8,905 bases of DNA from Lachnospiraceae bacterium UBA3643 (GTDB lineage: Bacteria; Bacillota; Clostridia; Lachnospirales; Lachnospiraceae). The notes beneath the pieces were generated by a model. The model was not told where the DNA came from, did not search any database, and saw nothing but the letters and a program-made list of their open reading frames with translations. Positions 1-5,072 of this stretch are shown in pieces. The stretch covers positions 1-8,905 of the forward strand of contig DFKO01000168.1 of the NCBI GenBank assembly GCA_002373855.1, read 5' to 3'. Position 1 is the stretch's first letter; each line of letters opens with the position of its first letter. A program made the translations under genes and the position numbers.

Positions 1-511
1 AATTTTCACATATCGCATTGATGCACGGCTCAGTTTCATATGGCGGAACAGGTGTAAACCGAATTACCTCAGATCCGTCCTCCTTAGTTTCCTTAAGATA
101 ATTTTGAGTTATCTTATATCTGCCACCGTTTCCTGTCTCAGCATATTGCATCAGATCACGGTGCAGTTGGAGTATTATATTTCCATTGACAGGAATGTAT
201 TCATAATTCTCATGGATCGTATTTAATACATCCCTATATCCAGCAATTTCACGCTCATCACGATTCTTAGGAGTTGTCTTTTCCTTTGCAATCTGCCCTA
301 TCCTCGTTGCTGTGGTAATAATGCCCTCTATCCTGTTTGAAGACTCAATGGATTGTATTTTGGCTACTTCAACGAGTTTTTCCATTTCGACTGGTTTTTG
401 GCGTAGAAACAATTCCTGCTTCCCTTTATACTCATGAATCTGTGAAAGGTAATTCAGTATTTCATTGTCCCAGCGGTATTCTTTATATTTTTTATAATTG
501 AATTCTCGCAT
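1..511 (-). CDS. Fic family protein, N-terminal part (runs off the window)
   Basis: This is the N-terminal 170 codons of an open frame that continues past the left edge. Fic proteins usually transfer AMP (or another phosphate-containing group) from a nucleotide to a hydroxyl side chain of a target protein. The stretch IESSNRIEG (residues 55-63) fits the class II autoinhibitory motif S/T-x-x-x-E-G/N, with Ser58 and Glu62; in the family the Glu blocks the nucleotide site. Further on, RDEREIAGYRDVL and NGGRYK resemble the helix and G-x-Y/F-R/K turn that precede the Fic core. The catalytic HPFxxGNGR motif would lie beyond the edge, so activity cannot be judged. The ATG start at 511 follows AGGGGAA, which is very close to it, and AAAGGA a little further up. 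A promoter with palindromic operator lies directly upstream. Family call is firm, target unknown. Confidence 0.85.
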   Translation of the reverse strand, partial: MREFNYKKYKEYRWDNEILNYLSQIHEYKGKQELFLRQKPVEMEKLVEVAKIQSIESSNRIEGIITTATRIGQIAKEKTTPKNRDEREIAGYRDVLNTIHENYEYIPVNGNIILQLHRDLMQYAETGNGGRYKITQNYLKETKEDGSEVIRFTPVPPYETEPCINAICEN

Positions 512-530
512 TTCCCCTATTTCCTTTCTG

Positions 531-580
531 TATTCCTAAATTTTATCTTAATTTAGGAGAATGTCAATATGTAGGAGAAT
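531..580 (-). promoter_or_regulatory. Promoter with palindromic operator and direct repeats upstream of the Fic gene
   Basis: On the minus strand a perfect -35 TTGACA (567-562) is followed after 16 bp by TAAAAT (545-540), so a start near 533 and a leader of about 20 nt are expected. A perfect 9-bp palindrome, TCCTAAATT (534-542) and AATTTAGGA (550-558) with 7 bp between, covers the -10 box. TAGGAGAAT occurs twice in direct orientation (554-562 and 572-580), 18 bp apart, flanking the -35. This layout is typical of a repressor site that blocks RNA polymerase. The regulator is not in the window; binding is inferred from sequence only. Confidence 0.6.
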
Positions 581-692
581 CATTTATTGCTTTTGATGCC
601 AGTATTTGTTTTTTCAGTCTATCCATTTTCGCCTCCCTCTGCTCCTCGGATAATCGTCTTGGCTTACGATAACTAACGAAAGATTTGGGCAT
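564..692 (-). pseudogene. C-terminal fragment of an unrecognised protein (42 codons from the first in-frame ATG)
   Basis: This frame encodes a highly charged peptide beginning MPKSFVSYRKPRRLSEEQRE and ending KAINDSPTY. It has the character of a genuine protein tail, a basic linker followed by a charged amphipathic helix (SEEQREAKMDRLKK). Upstream in the same frame a few more plausible codons (DIDKTYE) precede stop codons near 730, and no ribosome binding site stands before the ATG. I therefore read it as the surviving end of a longer gene rather than as a complete small gene. Its stop codon lies inside the -35 box of the Fic promoter. I do not recognise the family. A real small ORF remains possible but less likely. 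Confidence 0.4.
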
Positions 693-808
693 CTCATAGG
701 TTTTGTCGATATCTGTTTTGCGCCTTCATTATTCTCGCATCCCACCATCATTGATATAGCCATTGTGACTGCTACTGTTAATACAGCGATTTTTCTGATT
801 CTTTTCAT
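614..808 (-). pseudogene. Lipoprotein gene start, truncated and fused to unrelated sequence
   Basis: The ATG at 808 has a strong ribosome binding site (GGAGG, 8 nt upstream). The first 24 residues form a lipoprotein signal peptide: basic MKRIRK, a hydrophobic core, and a lipobox MVGC with the lipidation Cys at 24, so the product would be exported and anchored in the outer leaflet of the membrane. After about ten more residues (ENNEGAKQIST) the sequence loses protein character. From about position 720 to the end the reading is the off-frame shadow of the neighbouring charged fragment. At 64 residues it has no room for a substrate-binding domain. I read it as an intact start joined by a deletion to a foreign gene tail. 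A functional mini-lipoprotein cannot be excluded. Confidence 0.5.
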
Positions 809-892
809 AACCTATACCTCCGTATTTCCCTTAAATCAATCTTTGAGTTTTTCCAAACTCTGATGTCCGGCAACATTCTCTTTATTTGTTTA

Positions 893-926
893 TTGACAGG
901 AATAATGCAACAGCGTATGCTGTCAA
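893..926. promoter_or_regulatory. Opposed TTGACA boxes, possible promoter region between flagellin and the lipoprotein start
   Basis: TTGACAG (893-899, plus) and its inverted copy (920-926) face each other. On the minus strand TTGACA at 926-921 followed after 16 bp by TATTCC could drive the lipoprotein start at 808 with a leader of about 80 nt. On the plus strand TTGACA plus 17 bp plus TATGCT (916-921) also reads as a promoter but leads to no plus-strand gene. The -10 boxes are weak, and the region overlaps strong hairpins, so the promoter call is tentative. Confidence 0.3.
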
Positions 927-973
927 GTATACGCTGTTGCTGATATAGGTAGTATATCAGCGCCTCCGGCGCC
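907..973 (-). terminator. Three back-to-back hairpins downstream of flagellin, probable transcription terminator
   Basis: Three perfect inverted repeats lie in a row: GCAACAGCGTAT/ATACGCTGTTGC (907-918 with 929-940), GCTGATAT/ATATCAGC (939-946 with 954-961) and GCGCC/GGCGC (960-964 with 968-972). Neighbouring stems share two bases, so they compete or form a continuous folded rod. Read from flagellin (minus strand), the last and strongest stem is followed by ATTATTCC, only a moderate T tract. The position, just after the flagellin stop at 1006, suggests an mRNA 3' end or stabiliser. A plus-strand reading puts the GC-rich hairpin before CGATTTTGTTT, so it may act both ways. Confidence 0.5.
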
Positions 974-1005
974 GATTTTGTTTAAAAATAAGTCTTTAAA
1001 GATTG

Positions 1006-2391
1006 TTATGACAACAGACTCAAAATATTCTGATTGCTCTGATTTGCCTGGGCAAGCATGGTGCTGCCGGCCTGCTCGAGTATATTATGGTTGGAGAATT
1101 CAACCATCTCCTTTGCCATATCGGTATCGCGTATCCGCGATTCTGCGGCAGTTGTATTCTCCACTACATTATCGAGGTTCTTTATGGTATGCTCGAGCCT
1201 GTTCTGGTACGCGCCCATACGGCTTCGCTCTGTGCTGACATACGCAAGACCTGTCTTAACCGTTTCGATGGCGCGCTCTGCATTCAGATGAGTCATGACA
1301 CTGACATTTGATATTCCCACCATACTGCTGTCCACATCCGGAAGTAATATCCTGAGTCCTTGTCCTGATTCCGCACCTATCTGAAGATAAAGATCGCCCT
1401 TATCCACGACGCTTGTCGTCACTTCGTCATAGGGCGTACCTGGTACCTCGACCTCAGTGGCAACACCGGAGCCTATCGTACCTCTGCCGGGACCGGCTGT
1501 CATATTGTCTCTCCAGTCGTATATCCTTAGAGAATCGCCTGCAGCCTCCATCATTGTATAATGGTTGTTTGGCTGTCCGCCTGTGGCCTGAGCGATACGG
1601 TTTACTATATCAGCCGCAGTCTCACATCCCTTTGTTCCCACTGTATATGTATAATGATGATTTCCGGATACAGATGAATCCTCAGTCGAGGAATCAAAAG
1701 TAATGCTGTAGTGATCGTTACAGGTACAACAGGTCGTATAAAAGCCCTTTCCGTCCAGCTCCGTTAAGACCACCTTGCCGTCGCCATCCTTCGTTAATCC
1801 GGAGAAATCGATTGTTGAGGAAACATGACCGTTATAGTTCTGACTCATATATCCATTTGAAGCCGACGCAGAATCAATTGTGACTCCGGGCGGAAGATTG
1901 CTTCCCGAAGCAATCTGATACTGATAGGATATGGGCGTGATCGTCTGTGTCGTGGTCTCATAATGACCGCCGCCCTTTAATACCAGCACCTCATTGAAGG
2001 TTGTCCTGTCGGATATTCCGTCTATCTCATCGGCAAGATTGTCTATCTCTGCCTGTATATAGCTTCTATCTGCAGTAGATAATGTATCATTAGCTGCCTG
2101 AACCGCAAGCTGATTGACTCTGTGAAGCATATCATGAATCTCGTTTAAGGCGCCGTCTGCAATCTGCACCATAGAGATACCGTCCTGGGCATTTTGCGAT
2201 GCCTGGGTCAGTCCCTTTATCTGCCGCCTCATCTTCTCAGATATTGCAAGTCCCGCAGCATCATCTGCCGCCCTGTTTACCCTGAAGCCCGATGACAGCT
2301 TCTCGGTGGACTTTGCCTTCTTTCCGCCGGTTATATTAAGCATTCTGTCAGCATTCATTGCAGCCATATTGTGTACGACTGACATGTTCAT
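1006..2391 (-). CDS. Flagellin
   Basis: Structural subunit of the flagellar filament, secreted through the flagellar export channel and polymerised at the tip. The 461 residues show the family layout: the N-terminal D0/D1 region (1-140) carries AKSTEKLSSGFRVNRAADDA, SEKMRRQIKGLTQASQNAQD and RVNQLAVQAAN, and the C-terminal D1/D0 region (about 362-461) carries ERSRMGAYQNRLEHT, ESRIRDTDMAKEMV and ends NILSLLS. Residues 141-361 are the variable surface region. It holds four cysteines: CCTC at 221-224 and Cys256, which is unusual for flagellins. There is no signal peptide, as expected. The RVNQLAVQAAN segment corresponds to the TLR5-binding part of other flagellins. The ATG at 2391 follows AAGGGGA by 7 nt; a second Met two codons later is less well placed. 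No other flagellar gene is in the window, so this may be one of several flagellin copies. I give no symbol because hag/fliC usage cannot be decided here. Confidence 0.96.
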   Translation of the reverse strand: MNMSVVHNMAAMNADRMLNITGGKKAKSTEKLSSGFRVNRAADDAAGLAISEKMRRQIKGLTQASQNAQDGISMVQIADGALNEIHDMLHRVNQLAVQAANDTLSTADRSYIQAEIDNLADEIDGISDRTTFNEVLVLKGGGHYETTTQTITPISYQYQIASGSNLPPGVTIDSASASNGYMSQNYNGHVSSTIDFSGLTKDGDGKVVLTELDGKGFYTTCCTCNDHYSITFDSSTEDSSVSGNHHYTYTVGTKGCETAADIVNRIAQATGGQPNNHYTMMEAAGDSLRIYDWRDNMTAGPGRGTIGSGVATEVEVPGTPYDEVTTSVVDKGDLYLQIGAESGQGLRILLPDVDSSMVGISNVSVMTHLNAERAIETVKTGLAYVSTERSRMGAYQNRLEHTIKNLDNVVENTTAAESRIRDTDMAKEMVEFSNHNILEQAGSTMLAQANQSNQNILSLLS

Positions 2392-2426
2392 AGCTTTTCC
2401 CCTTTTTATATACTATAACTCTTTTG

Positions 2427-2442
2427 GGTAATAATTATATCA
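2427..2442 (-). promoter_or_regulatory. Extended -10 promoter of the flagellin gene
   Basis: Minus-strand TGATATAAT (2442-2434) is a perfect extended -10 (TG-N-TATAAT). It would start transcription near 2427 and give a leader of about 36 nt before the flagellin ATG. No good -35 lies 17 bp further up, which extended -10 promoters tolerate. I did not find a clear SigD/sigma-28 pattern (TAAA, about 15 bp, GCCGATAA) in the same region, although flagellin genes commonly use it. Confidence 0.5.
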
Positions 2443-2495
2443 TTTTTATATTACACATATGTATTTCGGCATATTTATATAAATACTTTACCTGT

Positions 2496-2749
2496 TCACA
2501 TTTTCCATGCGCTCCATGCGCTATCCGGTGTGTCCGCACCGCAAAAAGAGCCCGCCGACAACTGATGAAAAACGAATCTTTTCCCGTTCGTCTCCACAGT
2601 ATGCCCGGCCTGGGCTCCTCCGTTATGCTTTACAACAAGGGTATCCGGTACCTGACCGCAAAAATGATCTACGGCAAGACCTTTACCCTCATCACCCAAA
2701 TTTTTTCCTATTACCACTCGCACATCAGGCATCCCTAAAAGAACAATCC
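2496..2749 (-). pseudogene. Truncated duplicate of the VWA-gene/PurA-paralogue junction
   Basis: From the ATG at 2732, the first 68 codons match the start of the full PurA-like gene at 4142 (59 of 68 residues identical; differences at 3, 6, 12, 22, 23, 26, 34, 49 and 65). GDEGKG and NGGAQAGHTV are both kept. Homology stops after Ala-Asp-Thr (2529), and ten unrelated residues follow before a stop at 2496. Upstream, 2735-2749 repeats the last codons and stop of the VWA gene (GGA TTG TTC TTT then stop), then homology ends. The copy thus carries the join between two adjacent genes and was made by segmental duplication or is the remnant of a second cassette. The absence of frameshifts within 68 codons suggests it is not very old. 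An N-terminal fragment of a nucleotide ligase alone should not be active. Confidence 0.85.
2505..2522. repeat. Tandem 9-bp repeat at the broken end of the duplicate
   Basis: CCATGCGCT occurs twice in direct tandem (2505-2513 and 2514-2522), encoding Ser-Ala-Trp twice in the residual frame. It lies a few bases beyond the point where homology to the full PurA-like gene ends, so it may be a scar of the rearrangement or replication slippage. Confidence 0.6.
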
Positions 2750-2782
2750 CATTTATTAAATCATCTGATTTATAAAAAATTA

Positions 2783-2811
2783 TTGAGGTTTACATGATTA
2801 AGATGTATATT
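2783..2811 (+). promoter_or_regulatory. Plus-strand promoter of the candidate small RNA
   Basis: TTGAGG (2783-2788) and TATATT (2806-2811) are separated by exactly 17 bp and resemble the housekeeping -35 TTGACA and -10 TATAAT. Transcription would start at 2818-2820 (AAG), immediately before a structured, GC-rich stretch that ends in a strong terminator. Background is AT-rich, so the boxes alone would be weak evidence; their spacing from the terminator is what supports the call. Confidence 0.55.
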
Positions 2812-2817
2812 TTATTT

Positions 2818-2910
2818 AAGGGCACCCACTCCGAAGTGGACGCTCCCGAATTGTTGTTTCTCTTTACAGAGATGCCTCTCTCGGTGCTGGCGAGAGAGGC
2901 TTTTTATTTT
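2818..2910 (+). ncRNA. Candidate free-standing small RNA, about 93 nt, three hairpins
   Basis: Between a plausible promoter and a strong intrinsic terminator lies an intergenic stretch that folds into three stems: CCACT/AGTGG (2826-2830 with 2835-2839) enclosed by GGG/CCC (2820-2822 with 2845-2847), TCTCT/AGAGA with a 4-nt loop (2859-2863 with 2868-2872), and the 10-bp terminator stem. The linker CTCCCGAATTGTTGTTTC (2843-2860) appears largely single-stranded; C-rich CUCCC segments of this kind are used by several Firmicute small RNAs to pair with Shine-Dalgarno sequences. No convincing ORF and no downstream plus-strand gene exist, which argues against a riboswitch or leader. Its 3' end overlaps the last codons of the convergent PurA-like gene. 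I do not recognise a known RNA family. Confidence 0.55.
2874..2910 (+). terminator. Intrinsic terminator, plus strand
   Basis: A perfect 10-bp stem, GCCTCTCTCG (2874-2883) with CGAGAGAGGC (2891-2900), a 7-nt loop, and then TTTTTATTTT (2901-2910). The T tract exists only in the plus direction, so this ends the small RNA rather than the PurA-like mRNA, whose stop codon (2904-2906) sits inside the T tract. The minus transcript would still form the stem but lacks a T tract after it. Confidence 0.85.
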
Positions 2911-4142
2911 GTTCGAACCTTATCCGGTGCATCAGACAAATAATATATATCGAAAGTATTATTAACATATTCATTGTTTTTAAATTCATCCATACCGATG
3001 TCTCTGCCTATCTCGGAATCAGTATCTGTCATCTTTATTTTGTTATCCGTCTCATTAAGATGAGTCAGAAACAGGCTTACTTTTTCTGGTTTTAAATTAT
3101 TTTCATCAATATCATTTTTGACGGTTTTCGTAAAATCTTCAAAACTACCGTGCCTTGCATATCTGATACTGCCTTGCCATTCATTATAAACATTTGTGGC
3201 ATCATCCTGTTTTATTCCAAGCTCTTCTTTTAAGCACTCATTGGGGAGCACCCCCGCTCCGTGCCGTGTCATATATGTTCTTGACACATACACTGCCTCG
3301 TTTAATTTAAGTTTGTATTTCCCTAAAATCCTGCACGGGTTATACAACCCTGTACGGGATGCTGTCACATGAGGTGCATACTCTTTATTTTCTCCGTCAA
3401 GCAAGAGCCCCTGTCCTGATTCGAATATTATCTGCTCTTTATTATTAAACAAGTGCTCATTATCTTTGGATATTCTCACATATTTATCTGCATTTTCCTG
3501 CATTTTTACAACGGATTTTTTAATAACCTCATCATTATAAAGAAGCTCATAATATTCCAAAATAGCGGGAATCATATTAATATCAGTTACGTTCATTTCA
3601 GTCAAAATATCATCCAATCTCTTATGACTGTAATTATCTCTGATATTTTTTACACGTTTTATCATATACTCTGTATCTTTTGATAGAAACTCCGTGAGTT
3701 TAATCCCGTATCCGGCCTTTGTCCTCAGGTCGCACTCGTTTATGCCCATGCCACAGCTGCCGTGCCTGTCTTTTCCCCTCAGCACTTCAGTGATCATATT
3801 TATAAGCACATCGTCAATGAGAGTCACATTCGTACCGGTATCACAGTAAATGCCTGGATAGAATCCCGCCACATCTCGAAACGCCTCCATCTCTTCAGAC
3901 AATTTGTAGAGATCCGGATAGTAGCTGTCTGCCCAAAATGTATCTGCATTACAAAAAGAGCCCGCCGACAACTGGTGAAAGACAAATCTTTTTCCATCTG
4001 TCTCCACCGTATGCCCGGCCTGGGCTCCACCGTTATGCTTTATGACGAGGGTATCCGGTACCTGACTGCAAAAGTAATTTACAGCAAGTCCTTTACCCTC
4101 GTCGCCAAAATTTTTCCCTATAACAGCCCGTACTATCGGCAT
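2904..4142 (-). CDS. Divergent adenylosuccinate synthetase (PurA) paralogue, nucleotide ligase of unknown substrate
   Basis: At 412 residues it is slightly shorter than PurA (about 430) and is collinear with it. PurA joins aspartate to IMP using GTP. Kept features are GDEGKG (13-18; Asp14 matches the catalytic Asp13 of E. coli), NGGAQAGHTV (37-46; His44 matches His41), ESGQGLLLD (241-249), SRTYMTRHGAGVLPNE (287-302, matching STRVGAGPFPTE) and a C-terminal SDAPDK where PurA has STGPDR. Changed features are the guanine-recognition TKLD, which here reads THLN (360-363; Lys to His, Asp to Asn), and the aspartate-binding ATTGRRRR region, which becomes ATNVYNEWQGSIRY (315-328). I infer a ligase with altered nucleotide and perhaps altered acceptor use, comparable to the phage PurZ paralogues. 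The ATG lies 2 bp after the VWA stop, with AAAGGA inside that gene, so the two are translationally coupled. Not the housekeeping purA. Confidence 0.85.
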   Translation of the reverse strand: MPIVRAVIGKNFGDEGKGLAVNYFCSQVPDTLVIKHNGGAQAGHTVETDGKRFVFHQLSAGSFCNADTFWADSYYPDLYKLSEEMEAFRDVAGFYPGIYCDTGTNVTLIDDVLINMITEVLRGKDRHGSCGMGINECDLRTKAGYGIKLTEFLSKDTEYMIKRVKNIRDNYSHKRLDDILTEMNVTDINMIPAILEYYELLYNDEVIKKSVVKMQENADKYVRISKDNEHLFNNKEQIIFESGQGLLLDGENKEYAPHVTASRTGLYNPCRILGKYKLKLNEAVYVSRTYMTRHGAGVLPNECLKEELGIKQDDATNVYNEWQGSIRYARHGSFEDFTKTVKNDIDENNLKPEKVSLFLTHLNETDNKIKMTDTDSEIGRDIGMDEFKNNEYVNNTFDIYYLSDAPDKVRTK

Positions 4143-4144
4143 TA

Positions 4145-5050
4145 TTAAAAGAACAATCCTTTCTTTGGCTTTTCAAACTTAAGTTCACTAAGGGTTTTAT
4201 ATAATACAGGCAGTTTTTCTTCCGGCCACTGCTTTAAGGTATCAACAAGACTCATACCACCTGCCATCTGGATTGTGCTGATGATCAGTTCCGGAATCAT
4301 ATCTATATCACCTGTTTTTATTTTCATGGTGTGACCGGGCAAAATATCAGAAATATTGTTAACCGGTTTTAATGGGCCTTGGTTAATGAAAATATGGAAC
4401 ATTTCATATTTCTCGCCGGCTGCCTTTACTGTATCCCTGACATTTATCGGAGTATCTTCACCGAATACCTGGCCATGGAGTGCCCTCGTCTGATCATAAC
4501 TCAAATCATCACGGCATTCCGCATTATCACCTATCGTGAATATAAATCCCTTCTGTTTTCTCTTTTCATAATTATCGACGAGTGTGTGGTTTGCCGCAAA
4601 ATACCACAAAAGCTGGGGCACAACCTTTCCGTGACCGCCGTTTTCAAGCCACAGATCCAGGAGCTGCTCTGCAATACGGATATCCGATTCAAACTGGGTC
4701 ACCTGAAGAGGAGCCGTATCCCCGTAATCTCCGTAAGCTGCAAACATCAGGGCAGGATCCTTAACAGCATTTGTTGAATACAGTTTCATCATAGTCTCGT
4801 TGAGAGATTCTTCTGCAACTTTCTTGGCCAGAAATCCCATGGAAGCGGTTACATCAAGTCCGATAATAATAGGCACAGACTCGGGATGATCCTCAGAATC
4901 CCTTGCTTCTCTTTTTTCTATGAATCTGGGATCAAACCTTGGATCACATGATCTGTTCTTAAATATTTCCTGTTCGTTTCTTACATTACCAAGGTTTCTG
5001 CTGTTTTTTAATTTGCTCCAGTCTGACGCTGTATAACTGCCTCTTCCCAT
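4145..5050 (-). CDS. VWA-domain protein
   Basis: A 301-residue soluble protein. Residues 60-70 read PIIIGLDVTAS, a beta strand ending in D-x-T-x-S (Asp66, Thr68, Ser70), matching the metal-ion-dependent adhesion site of von Willebrand factor A domains. MFAAYGDYGD (102-111) and GFIFTIGDNAE (168-178) fit later VWA strands with acidic loop residues. The N-terminal 55 residues are polar and basic; there is no signal peptide or membrane segment, so it acts in the cytoplasm. Cytoplasmic VWA proteins often act as metal-dependent scaffolds paired with ATPases or kinases, for example TerY in tellurite-resistance/stress clusters. It lies 22 bp after the pseudokinase gene with a strong GGAGG site 8 nt before its ATG, and couples to the PurA-like gene. 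Its last codons are duplicated at 2735-2749. Exact role unknown. Confidence 0.8.
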   Translation of the reverse strand: MGRGSYTASDWSKLKNSRNLGNVRNEQEIFKNRSCDPRFDPRFIEKREARDSEDHPESVPIIIGLDVTASMGFLAKKVAEESLNETMMKLYSTNAVKDPALMFAAYGDYGDTAPLQVTQFESDIRIAEQLLDLWLENGGHGKVVPQLLWYFAANHTLVDNYEKRKQKGFIFTIGDNAECRDDLSYDQTRALHGQVFGEDTPINVRDTVKAAGEKYEMFHIFINQGPLKPVNNISDILPGHTMKIKTGDIDMIPELIISTIQMAGGMSLVDTLKQWPEEKLPVLYKTLSELKFEKPKKGLFF

Positions 5051-5072
5051 CTTATAACCTCCATTTATTCCT

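Noticed and set aside
893..921. TTGACA-17-TATGCT as a genuine plus-strand promoter
   Set aside because: It leads into dense hairpins and then antisense into flagellin with no plus-strand product; kept only as part of a tentative regulatory region.
978..1703. Several plus-strand frames of 60-100 codons opposite flagellin
   Set aside because: They are antisense shadows of a strongly conserved flagellin, without ribosome binding sites or recognisable protein features.
2424..2797. Plus-strand open frames opposite the PurA-like fragment, resembling a plus-strand frame at 3762-4148
   Set aside because: The similarity arises because both lie antisense to the two copies of the same minus-strand coding sequence; no ribosome binding site and poor protein character.
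2820..2850. Minus-strand hairpin as the terminator of the PurA-like mRNA
   Set aside because: Read on the minus strand the stem is followed by TTAAATAAAAT, not a T tract, and the stem fits better as part of the plus-strand RNA. Rho-dependent or other ends are possible.
2783..2910. A riboswitch, tracrRNA or CRISPR-associated RNA
   Set aside because: There is no plus-strand gene after the terminator, no repeat array, and no Cas gene. I could not match the fold to a riboswitch consensus I know.
2874..2945. A 23-codon plus-strand frame starting inside the small RNA (MPLSVLARE...)
   Set aside because: It runs through the terminator stem and U tract into the antisense of the PurA-like gene and has no ribosome binding site.
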